A DNA stretch of 6,247 bases from an uncultured Eubacteriales bacterium (GTDB lineage Bacteria; Bacillota; Clostridia; Oscillospirales; CAG-272), in the NCBI GenBank assembly GCA_934481325.1, contig CAKSPL010000078.1:1-6247 (forward strand), in the 5' to 3' direction. The notes under the pieces were generated by a model, which did not search any database, had not been told where the DNA came from, and saw nothing but the letters and a program-made list of their open reading frames with translations. This document shows positions 1-5,188 of the stretch, in pieces. The first letter of the stretch is position 1. Each line of letters begins with the position of its first letter. A program made the position numbers and the translations under genes.

Positions 1-665
1 GGGTGCGGGTGGTGCTGACTGCCGATGACACGGACGTGCGCCTGAAGCTGTGTGTGCTTTGTTTCTCCTTTCCGCTTTACCCGCGCGGGCGGATAAATCC
101 GCGCAAATACTCGCTCCGTGCCCTACGGCGGCGGGAAGAAAAAAAGGCGCGGCGGGTGGCGAAAAAGACGGCAAAGGCGGCAAAAAAAGAGGCGGCAAAG
201 AAAAAATCCGCCGCGCCCGCCAAAAAATCTCCGCCGCCGCACAAGGCACCTGCAACCTTAACCGAAAAGCTGACGCTGATTCGGCAGCTTTTGGCGGCAT
301 TGTTGCGTGCCACCGGAAAGCACCTGCACCTGCGGGCGGCGCGGCTTCACATCCGCGTAGCAACCGGTGACGCCGCCACTACCGCCATCGCTTACGGCGC
401 GGTTTCGGGCGGGGTGGCACTGATTCTTGCGGTGCTGGACAGATTTACCGTTCTGAAAGCCCCCGTGCCCAACGTAGCCGTTATAGCGGACTACCTCGGC
501 GAAAAATCTCATATCGACGCGTGCATTGTCTTTTCCGTCCGTGTGGGCGGTGCGCTCTGTATGCTCTTCTCGGTTGCGCTTGCCTATCTGCGGGCGCACC
601 GCACGCCAAAGGAACCGAAAAAAAGCACCGCCGAAAATCCCCTTGCGGTGTGCAAAAATAAATAA
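1..665 (+). CDS. DUF2953 family membrane protein (YtfI-like), 5' end outside window
   Basis: Only the C-terminal 220 or so residues are visible; the frame is open to the first base and the GTG at position 3 is internal in my view, because family members start with an N-terminal membrane helix that is absent here. Counting from that GTG, residues 1-30 form the beta-rich start of the domain (VRLKLCVLCFSFPLYPR), residues 40-85 are a Lys/Ala/Arg-rich charged linker, residues about 90-122 carry an amphipathic segment and LHIRVATGDA, and two hydrophobic stretches lie near 129-146 and 178-197, likely membrane segments. The tail (201-220) is basic. DUF2953 proteins have no established biochemical role. 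The family is commonly encoded directly upstream of gerW/ytfJ, as here (32-bp gap), and that neighbour is the strongest support. The two are probably cotranscribed from a promoter upstream of the window. Confidence 0.78.
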   Translation, partial: VRVVLTADDTDVRLKLCVLCFSFPLYPRGRINPRKYSLRALRRREEKKARRVAKKTAKAAKKEAAKKKSAAPAKKSPPPHKAPATLTEKLTLIRQLLAALLRATGKHLHLRAARLHIRVATGDAATTAIAYGAVSGGVALILAVLDRFTVLKAPVPNVAVIADYLGEKSHIDACIVFSVRVGGALCMLFSVALAYLRAHRTPKEPKKSTAENPLAVCKNK

Positions 666-681
666 AGGATGCAATATTAAG

Positions 682-689
682 AAAGGAAG
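682..689 (+). promoter_or_regulatory. Ribosome binding site of gerW
   Basis: AAAGGAAG lies 8 bases before the ATG at 698 and fixes that start. Its 3' part belongs to the perfect 10-base palindrome GAAGTACTTC (686-695), so a short hairpin could partly cover the site; the stem is weak and regulation is only a guess. Confidence 0.6.
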
Positions 690-697
690 TACTTCTT

Positions 698-1201
698 ATG
701 GCAGAAAACAATAACTTGCAGGATATGATCCGCACCTCGCTGGAAAGCATCAAAACACTGGTGGACGCCAATACCGTAGTCGGCACGCCGATCACCACGC
801 CCTCGGGTACTACGATTATCCCGATCTCCAAAATTTCGGTCGGTTACGCCTCGGGCGGCACCGATTTCGGCGGAAAAACCGCCTCCAAAAACTTTGCGGG
901 CGGCGGCGGAACCGGGCTTTCGGTACAGCCGGTCTGTTTTCTTGCGGTCAATGCCGAGGGAGACACGGAATTGTTGCCGCTGGGCGGGAAAGGCGAGAAC
1001 AGCTCGGTGGAAAAAATCGCCGATCTGATTGAAAAGGCACCCGGTCTGATGGAAAAAATCAAGCAGTTTTTCAAGGATAAAAAAGAGAAAAAAGCCGCCA
1101 AAAAAGCCGCGGAGGAGGATCTGATCGACGAAATGGCGGAGGATGCCGCCGCGGCGGTTGCCGACGCAGAGGAAGAAACCGAATCTCCCGTAGAAGATTA
1201 A
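698..1201 (+). CDS. gerW: Sporulation protein GerW / YtfJ family
   Basis: A 167-residue cytoplasmic protein with the typical GerW (YtfJ) architecture. Residues 1-30 give the conserved start MAENNNLQDM then an amphipathic helix and VDANTVVGTPI. Residues 33-58 carry TTPSGTTIIPISKISVGYAS, followed by a Gly-rich loop (FAGGGGTGL, 66-74). Residues 75-97 carry the conserved strand region with VCFLAVN and ELLPLG. A helical segment (about 103-125) precedes a non-conserved charged tail: basic at 126-138 (KDKKEKKAAKKAA), then acidic to the end. In Bacillus subtilis GerW is made in the developing spore and is needed for normal germination with some nutrients; its biochemical activity is unknown. It follows the DUF2953 gene, as ytfJ follows ytfI. 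Its TAA stop abuts a repeat array with no spacer; readthrough would add 17 in-frame Pro/Ala-rich residues before TGA at 1253. Identity is secure; the exact spore role in this organism is inferred. Confidence 0.93.
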   Translation: MAENNNLQDMIRTSLESIKTLVDANTVVGTPITTPSGTTIIPISKISVGYASGGTDFGGKTASKNFAGGGGTGLSVQPVCFLAVNAEGDTELLPLGGKGENSSVEKIADLIEKAPGLMEKIKQFFKDKKEKKAAKKAAEEDLIDEMAEDAAAAVADAEEETESPVED

Positions 1202-1544
1202 CCACCTGCGGCACCTGCGCCACCTGCGGCACCTGCGGTGCGGCTAATAGGCTGACGCGTTACTTTGGGTACACACGCCCAAAGTCCGGCATCAACCGCC
1301 ACCTGCGGCACCTGCGGCACCTGCGGTGCGGCTACACAGCTCTCGCGTTACTTTGGGTACACACGCCCAAAGTCCGGCATCAACCGCCACCTGCGGCACC
1401 TGCGCCACCTGCGGTAGGGCTAATAGGCTAACGCGTTACTTTGGGTACACACGCCCAAAGTCCGGCATCAACCGCCACCTGCGGTGGGGCTAATAGGCTG
1501 ACGCGTTACTTTGGGTACACACGCCCAAAGCCCGGCATCGACCG
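1202..1544 (+). repeat. Nested tandem repeat: four hairpin units with variable 9-mer runs
   Basis: Four head-to-tail units lie at 1202-1298 (97 b), 1299-1386 (88 b), 1387-1474 (88 b) and 1475-1544 (70 b). Each is a C, then n copies of a 9-base repeat CACCTGCGG (some ending in C), then a 60-base core, with n = 4, 3, 3 and 1; 61 + 9n explains every length exactly. The core contains ACTTTGGG, loop TACACACG, CCCAAAGT: an 8-bp perfect stem at 1262-1269/1278-1285, 1350-1357/1366-1373 and 1438-1445/1454-1461, and a 7-bp stem in the last unit. The cores are nearly identical except for unit 2, which differs around 1334-1342. The array fills most of the gerW-dacB gap. It does not encode a continuous product, since unit lengths are not all multiples of three. 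The function is unknown; it may be a repetitive palindromic element amplified in tandem. Confidence 0.93.
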
Positions 1545-1565
1545 TGTAAAAATTTTGGAAGGAGT

Positions 1566-1612
1566 CCGGAGGAAACTTTTTGAAAAAAGTTTCCTCCGGT
1601 GCGCCTGCGCAC
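1566..1612 (+). repeat. Perfect 16-bp inverted repeat plus adjacent GC hairpin
   Basis: The arms CCGGAGGAAACTTTTT (1566-1581) and AAAAAGTTTCCTCCGG (1584-1599) are perfectly complementary with only GA between them. In RNA this would give a stem of about 14 bp with a small A/U loop. It is followed at once by GTGCGC-CT-GCGCAC (1599-1612), a second perfect inverted repeat. AT-rich sequence AAAAATTTT (1549-1557) precedes. The form resembles the dispersed intergenic palindromes common in clostridial genomes, which is from memory and not tested. There is no U-run after the stem, so a standard intrinsic terminator is unlikely, although the structure could attenuate or stabilise a gerW-dacB transcript. 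No convincing promoter for dacB was found between 1545 and 1663. Confidence 0.85.
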
Positions 1613-1663
1613 TTCCCCGCCGGCAGCGGGCATATCCCGGCAAAAACCTTCATATAACCGTAT

Positions 1664-1672
1664 GGAGGTGAT
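1664..1672 (+). promoter_or_regulatory. Strong ribosome binding site of the carboxypeptidase gene
   Basis: GGAGGTGAT is a 9-base match to the anti-Shine-Dalgarno sequence. The GGAGG core sits 7 bases before the ATG at 1676, which fixes that start. Confidence 0.88.
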
Positions 1673-1675
1673 ATA

Positions 1676-2833
1676 ATGCGTGTTTTGCGTTCTTTTCCGA
1701 TTCTGCTGTTGTGCGGGGTTCTTCTGATTCCCCTGCTTTTGTGTTTCGTGCAGGTAAAAACCGCCGCTCTGCCGGCAACACCTGCGCCAACCGTTCCCGC
1801 CCCTGCCACCGCCGCCGGAGCAATGGCTCTTTTTGACGCGACAAGCGGCAGCTTTCTTGCCGAGTCCAATGCCGAGACAAAACTGCCGATGGCAAGCACC
1901 ACCAAAATTATGACCGCTCTGGTGATTATTGAGGAATGTCCGCTTGACGAAAACATCGCCGTTCCCACCGAGGCGGTGGGAGTGGAGGGTTCCTCGGTCT
2001 ATCTCTTTGCGGGTGAGTTAATCAGCGTGCGCACACTTCTCTACGCGCTCCTGCTCTCCTCCGCCAATGATGCCGCAGAAACACTGGCACTCCACGCGGC
2101 GGGCAGTATCCCCGCCTTTGCGGAAAAAATGAATGCAAAAGCCGAGGCACTGGGGCTTAGCAACACCCGGTTTCAAAACCCGCACGGACTGCCCGCAAAA
2201 GAGCATTACACAACCGCACACGACCTTGCGTTGACTGCCGCGGCGGCAATGAAAAACCCCACCTTTCGGGAGATTGTTTCCACCGTGCGCTATTCGGTGC
2301 CGCAAAACGGAACCGATGCCACGCGTCTGTTTCTCAATCACAACCGCCTGTTGCGCACCTATGACGGTGCAGTGGGAGTGAAAACCGGATTTACCAAGGA
2401 AAGCGGCAGGTGCCTTGTCGGAGCCGCGGAGCGTGACGGGCTGTTGCTCATCTGCGTAACCCTTTCGGACGGAAACGACTGGCGGGATCACACGGCACTT
2501 TTTGACTGGGGCTTTTCGCAATATTCCGCCTTTTCCACGGGGAACGACCCGGTGGAAATGCCGATTGTGGGCGGTACAAAGCCGTCGGTTTCCCTGATTC
2601 CGGCTGAAAATATTTCTATGACCTTGCCTGCGGAACACGGCGAAATCACCCGAATCGTGCTGGCTCCCCGATTCCTGTTCGGCGGATGCCGCGAGGGGCA
2701 GGAGGTCGGCAGGGTGGTATACCGGATGGACGGCGAGGAGCTGGCAAGCGTGCCGCTGGTCGCCGGTGAAACCGTGGAATGTGCAGGCAAACCCTCCCTT
2801 TGGCAAAAAATCCGCGCCCTGTTCGGGCGTTGA
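1676..2833 (+). CDS. dacB: Secreted D-alanyl-D-alanine carboxypeptidase (PBP5 type, S11 family)
   Basis: A 385-residue penicillin-binding protein that removes the terminal D-Ala of peptidoglycan pentapeptides outside the membrane, limiting cross-linking. Residues 1-34 are a signal peptide with a hydrophobic core (ILLLCGVLLIPLLLCFV), followed by a Pro/Ala-rich linker to about 48. The catalytic domain shows all three active-site motifs: SxxK as STTK (Ser74 nucleophile, Lys77), SxN as SAN (129-131) and KTG (236-238, in VKTGFTKESG). Residues from about 290 form the beta-rich PBP5 C-terminal domain, and the end (WQKIRALFGR) is a short amphipathic helix of the type that anchors such enzymes to the membrane. 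Length is close to Bacillus DacB and DacF. Proximity to gerW and rluB suggests a spore-cortex role, but a vegetative role cannot be excluded and DacB versus DacF cannot be settled from sequence alone. It lies 66 bp before rluB on the same strand. Confidence 0.95.
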   Translation: MRVLRSFPILLLCGVLLIPLLLCFVQVKTAALPATPAPTVPAPATAAGAMALFDATSGSFLAESNAETKLPMASTTKIMTALVIIEECPLDENIAVPTEAVGVEGSSVYLFAGELISVRTLLYALLLSSANDAAETLALHAAGSIPAFAEKMNAKAEALGLSNTRFQNPHGLPAKEHYTTAHDLALTAAAAMKNPTFREIVSTVRYSVPQNGTDATRLFLNHNRLLRTYDGAVGVKTGFTKESGRCLVGAAERDGLLLICVTLSDGNDWRDHTALFDWGFSQYSAFSTGNDPVEMPIVGGTKPSVSLIPAENISMTLPAEHGEITRIVLAPRFLFGGCREGQEVGRVVYRMDGEELASVPLVAGETVECAGKPSLWQKIRALFGR

Positions 2834-2899
2834 AATACGGGCAGAAGCCTTTCCGGACGGCACCGCCGCGCCGCGGGCAAAATCGCCCTTTGAGGAAGT

Positions 2900-3622
2900 A
2901 TGGAAACTGTCAGATTACAAAAATATTTCACCGATTGCGGCGTTCTCTCCCGCAGGGCGGCAGAAGCCGAAATTGCGGCGGGGCGCGTGCTGGTAAACGG
3001 TTCCCCTGCGGAAATCGGGCAAAAAATCGACCCCGAACGGGATGTAGTGGAATACCGCGGCGTGCGGGTTCTCCCGAACGCCGCCGAAAAAATGACCGTT
3101 CTGCTTTACAAGCCGCGCGGTTTTGTGACCACCCTTTCCGATGAAAAGGGACGGCATACGGTAGCGGAGCTGGTGGAAAGCACCGGCGTGCGCCTTTACC
3201 CTGTGGGGCGGCTGGATATGGATTCCGACGGGCTGTTGCTACTGACAAACGACGGAGAGCTTGCCAATCGCCTGATTCGCCCCGCGCACAGTCTGCCAAA
3301 GAAATATCGCGTGTGCGTAAAGGGCGAGGTCAGCCCCCCGACACTGGCGCGCCTGAACGAACCGTTTTTGTTGGGCGGCTACACCACCCGCCCCGCCACC
3401 GTGCGGCTGGCCGGGAAGGCGGACGGCGATTCCCTGCTCTTTTTTGAGTTATACGAGGGGCGCAACCGGCAGATCCGCCGGATGTGTGAGCAAGTGGGGC
3501 TTTCCGTGCTGTCACTGACCCGTGTGGCAATCGGAAGCCTGACGCTGGGTGACCTCCCCGTGGGGCATTACCGGGTATTGTCCCCACAGGAAACAGATTA
3601 TCTGAAAGGAACCGAAAAATGA
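2900..3622 (+). CDS. rluB: 23S rRNA pseudouridine synthase, RsuA/RluB family
   Basis: A 240-residue enzyme converting a uridine of ribosomal RNA to pseudouridine. Residues 4-45 are an S4 RNA-binding domain (RLQKYFTDCGVLSRRAAEAE, then AAGRVLVNG). The catalytic domain follows: YKPRGFVTT (70-78), the family signature GRLDMDSDGLLLLTNDG (103-119) with catalytic Asp106, KKYRV (134-138), and the conserved EGRNRQIRRM segment (186-195). This signature places it in the RsuA/RluB/RluE/RluF group rather than RluA or TruB. RluB is preferred because the Bacillus homologue lies next to dacB and the spore maturation genes; the target uridine is not readable here. The start at 2900 has GAGGAA 4 bases upstream, slightly close, but the S4 domain begins just after it. 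The stop overlaps the next start as ATGA. Confidence 0.93.
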   Translation: METVRLQKYFTDCGVLSRRAAEAEIAAGRVLVNGSPAEIGQKIDPERDVVEYRGVRVLPNAAEKMTVLLYKPRGFVTTLSDEKGRHTVAELVESTGVRLYPVGRLDMDSDGLLLLTNDGELANRLIRPAHSLPKKYRVCVKGEVSPPTLARLNEPFLLGGYTTRPATVRLAGKADGDSLLFFELYEGRNRQIRRMCEQVGLSVLSLTRVAIGSLTLGDLPVGHYRVLSPQETDYLKGTEK

Positions 3623-4011
3623 TTACCGTTTTACCGATTCAAAGCAAGGATGAACAAAAAGAGCTGGCGGAGCGTTGCGGCGTCCCTTTCCGGGTGGAAT
3701 TGCTTGCCTACCGCGCGGAAAACGACGGAGTGTTTGCCGGTATCTGCCAGTTTCGGATGGATGCAACCGGCGGACATATTGCCGACCTTGCCTGCCCCGT
3801 GGGCGGCAGGGATGAGGATGCCCTTTTTGTGATGGGGCGTGCGGCACTGAATTTTATAGACCTTTGCGGCGTGCATACTGCATATTTTGAAGGGGAAACG
3901 ACAAACCCCGCGCTCCTTTCCCGCATCGGCTTCCGGGCAGACGAAAACGGAAAATACCGCATTGATCTCACGGGATTTTTCTCGCATCCCTGCTCTCACG
4001 CGGCACACTGA
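3619..4011 (+). CDS. Small GNAT-like protein translationally coupled to rluB
   Basis: A 130-residue soluble protein without signal peptide or membrane segment. It starts within the rluB stop (ATGA), with GAAAGGA (3604-3610) as ribosome site, so translation is probably coupled. The order of elements resembles a compact GNAT acetyltransferase fold: a strand pair around VFAGICQFRM (38-47) and HIADLACPV (53-61), a helix DALFVMGRAALNFIDLCG (67-84), a strand HTAYFEGE (86-93), and NPALLSRIGFRADENGKYRI (96-115), the last resembling the C-terminal part of GNAT proteins. The acetyl-CoA loop motif (R/Q-x-x-G-x-G/A) before that helix is not clear; VGGRDED stands there, so the protein may be a degenerate or non-catalytic member. 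The C-terminal tail has C125, H123, H127 and H130, a possible metal site. Substrate unknown. It is probably the last gene of the unit, as a terminator follows. Confidence 0.72.
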   Translation: MITVLPIQSKDEQKELAERCGVPFRVELLAYRAENDGVFAGICQFRMDATGGHIADLACPVGGRDEDALFVMGRAALNFIDLCGVHTAYFEGETTNPALLSRIGFRADENGKYRIDLTGFFSHPCSHAAH

Positions 4012-4134
4012 CCGCAAATTCCGACCCATACCGCCTATTTTCGCCGGAGGTAGCCGGTCAGGCTAAGGCACCGGGTGCTTCGTTTTCCGAATCTAACAAA
4101 AATTTTCCGAACTCCGCAAGAAAATTTCAAAAGT
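4012..4134 (+). other. Intergenic leader to terminator, nothing recognised
   Basis: No open reading frame with a ribosome site and no known RNA was recognised. CCGGT (4054-4058) can pair with ACCGG (4070-4074), and TTTTCCGAA occurs twice (4083-4091 and 4103-4111). It is most simply the 3' untranslated region of the upstream operon. Confidence 0.4.
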
Positions 4135-4165
4135 AAAAGAGAGCTTTACAAGCTCTCTTTTTTTT
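4135..4165 (+). terminator. Rho-independent terminator after the GNAT-like gene
   Basis: AAAAGAGAGCTT (4135-4146) pairs perfectly with AAGCTCTCTTTT (4150-4161) across the loop TAC, and an uninterrupted run of eight T (4158-4165) follows. The stem and U-tract together make a clear intrinsic terminator separating the gerW-rluB block from spo0A. The A-run before the stem also permits termination in the other direction. Confidence 0.93.
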
Positions 4166-4250
4166 GCGTATTTACTCGCACAAGACCATTTTTGGTAATT
4201 ATTTACAAAAAATCCTGCGAAATTTCGTCGTTTTTTCAACGTGGATGGGG

Positions 4251-4279
4251 TTGCAATTTATGGAAATTTATGGTATTCT
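4251..4279 (+). promoter_or_regulatory. Sigma-A-type promoter of spo0A
   Basis: TTGCAA (4251-4256) and TATTCT (4274-4279) are separated by exactly 17 bases, a good vegetative-sigma promoter, and a transcript from about 4286 would have a leader of roughly 40 bases. The spacer contains a 9-base direct repeat AATTTATGG at 4255-4263 and 4265-4273, one helical turn apart. Upstream lies the perfect palindrome CGAAATTTCG (4218-4227). Two sequences resemble the Spo0A box TGNCGAA with one mismatch: CGACGAA on the minus strand at 4224-4230 and GGACGAA at 4299-4305. Autoregulation is possible but these matches are short. Confidence 0.72.
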
Positions 4280-4308
4280 ATTGATGCCACAAAAAACCGG
4301 ACGAATTC

Positions 4309-4319
4309 AAGGAGGAAAG
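4309..4319 (+). promoter_or_regulatory. Ribosome binding site deciding the spo0A start
   Basis: AAGGAGGAAAG is a near-perfect Shine-Dalgarno sequence. Its core GGAGG ends 12 bases before the ATG at 4328, a slightly long spacing, but no other start codon in the frame fits better. The in-frame GTG at 4241 lies upstream of the promoter and cannot be used on that transcript. Confidence 0.82.
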
Positions 4320-4327
4320 AAAGAAAA

Positions 4328-5113
4328 ATGGAACACGACATTAAAATTCTGATTGTAAACGAGAACGCCGCCGAGCGGCAGCAACTTCGCGAGGGGCTGA
4401 ACCGCCACGGGTACCGTTTCATCGACGAAGCAAGCAACGGTGAGGAAGCACTGCAAAAGCTCTGCCGCAACCGCTACAATGCGGCTTTGATTGATATGAT
4501 GCTGACAAGACTGGACGGAATCGGTGTCCTTCGCCAATACCGCGAGCAAAGCACGGATGCCAAAGCCCCCGTATTTCTGATGCTGCTCCCCGTGGCAAAT
4601 CAGACAATGCTGGCGCAGGCAAGTGCGGCAGGGGCGGATCTTTGCCTGATGAAGCCCTTTGACATTCAGAGCCTGTGCGCACATATGGAGCGGCTGTTGC
4701 AAACCGAAACCGCCACCGTGCAAAGCACCCCTGCGGAGCCCCCCGTTCCCCAGCCCGTGCCGGACATTGAAACACAGGTGACCAAAATCATTCACCAGAT
4801 CGGTGTTCCTGCGCATATCAAGGGCTATCAGTACCTGCGTACCGCCATCCTGCTTACCATCAAAGACAGCGACATCATCAATTCGGTTACCAAAATTCTT
4901 TATCCCTCCGTTGCCAAAAAATATCAGACCACAACCAGCCGTGTAGAACGCGCCATCCGCCACGCCATTGAGGTTGCGTGGGACAGGGGCGATGTGGAAA
5001 CGCTGAACTCCTATTTCGGCTACACCATTCAAAACAACCGCGGCAAACCCACCAACAGTGAATTTATTGCGATGATTGCCGACAATCTTCGCCTGAAATA
5101 TAAGCTGTATTAA
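4328..5113 (+). CDS. spo0A: Spo0A, sporulation transcription factor with an atypical receiver
   Basis: A 261-residue response regulator that in Firmicutes receives phosphate from the sporulation phosphorelay or histidine kinases and then binds 0A boxes to start sporulation. Residues 5-123 are a receiver domain with Asp56 (ALIDMML) as phosphoacceptor and Lys109 in LMKPFD. Residues 126-147 are a Pro-rich linker. Residues 148-258 are the Spo0A C-terminal DNA-binding domain, nearly textbook: HQIGVPAHIKGYQYLR (156-171), KILYPSVAKKY (189-199), the recognition-helix region SRVERAIRHAIEVAW (204-218), and GKPTNSEFIAMIADNLRL (239-256). The receiver departs from Bacillus Spo0A: the acidic pair DD is N11-E12, the Pro after the Asp loop is T60, the switch Thr is L87 and the aromatic switch position is C106. 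The identity is certain; the mode of activation may differ. The usual upstream partner spoIVB is not present next to it. Confidence 0.97.
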   Translation: MEHDIKILIVNENAAERQQLREGLNRHGYRFIDEASNGEEALQKLCRNRYNAALIDMMLTRLDGIGVLRQYREQSTDAKAPVFLMLLPVANQTMLAQASAAGADLCLMKPFDIQSLCAHMERLLQTETATVQSTPAEPPVPQPVPDIETQVTKIIHQIGVPAHIKGYQYLRTAILLTIKDSDIINSVTKILYPSVAKKYQTTTSRVERAIRHAIEVAWDRGDVETLNSYFGYTIQNNRGKPTNSEFIAMIADNLRLKYKLY

Positions 5114-5119
5114 GGCAAT

Positions 5120-5173
5120 ACCTCTGTTTTTTCTTATCTTGACAAAACCTCTATTCTTTCTTATAATGAAGAA
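5120..5173 (+). repeat. Imperfect 27-bp tandem duplication carrying a promoter
   Basis: Bases 5120-5146 and 5147-5173 are adjacent copies matching at 21 of 27 positions by eye; the first 18 bases (ACCTCT...TTCTTAT) differ at only two. The -35 box of the hydrolase promoter falls in the first copy and the -10 box in the second, so the promoter spans the duplication. Confidence 0.75.
5139..5167 (+). promoter_or_regulatory. Exact-consensus sigma-A promoter of the hydrolase
   Basis: TTGACA (5139-5144), a 17-base spacer and TATAAT (5162-5167) match the vegetative consensus at every position. The expected start near 5174 leaves a leader of only about 15 bases before the ATG at 5189, enough for the ribosome site GAGGTG (5179-5184). 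This predicts strong constitutive transcription independent of spo0A. No terminator is evident between the spo0A stop and this promoter. Confidence 0.93.
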
Positions 5174-5188
5174 AAAACGAGGTGTACG

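Noticed and set aside
1202..1544. CRISPR-like array
   Set aside because: There are no unique spacers: nearly the whole unit is repeated, length differences come only from 9-mer copy number, and no cas gene is nearby.
1566..1599. Intrinsic terminator for gerW
   Set aside because: The stem is strong but is followed by GC-rich sequence without a T-run, so it is listed as a repeat instead.
1441..1671. 76-residue reading frame over the repeats on the + strand
   Set aside because: It is made of repeat and palindrome sequence, lacks a ribosome site and its frame is not kept across units.
1779..1789. Copy of the 9-mer repeat inside the dacB linker
   Set aside because: CACCTGCGCCA matches the array for 11 bases, but it codes for a Pro/Ala linker in GC-rich sequence and chance is sufficient.
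4021..4080. Small structured RNA such as SRP RNA or a tRNA remnant
   Set aside because: The GC-rich stretch with GGTCAGG and CACCGGGTG looked suggestive, but no SRP core loop, tRNA cloverleaf or anticodon arm can be formed.
4241..4327. Longer Spo0A start at the GTG at 4241
   Set aside because: It would place the good promoter at 4251-4279 inside the gene, adds residues foreign to Spo0A, and ignores the strong ribosome site before 4328.
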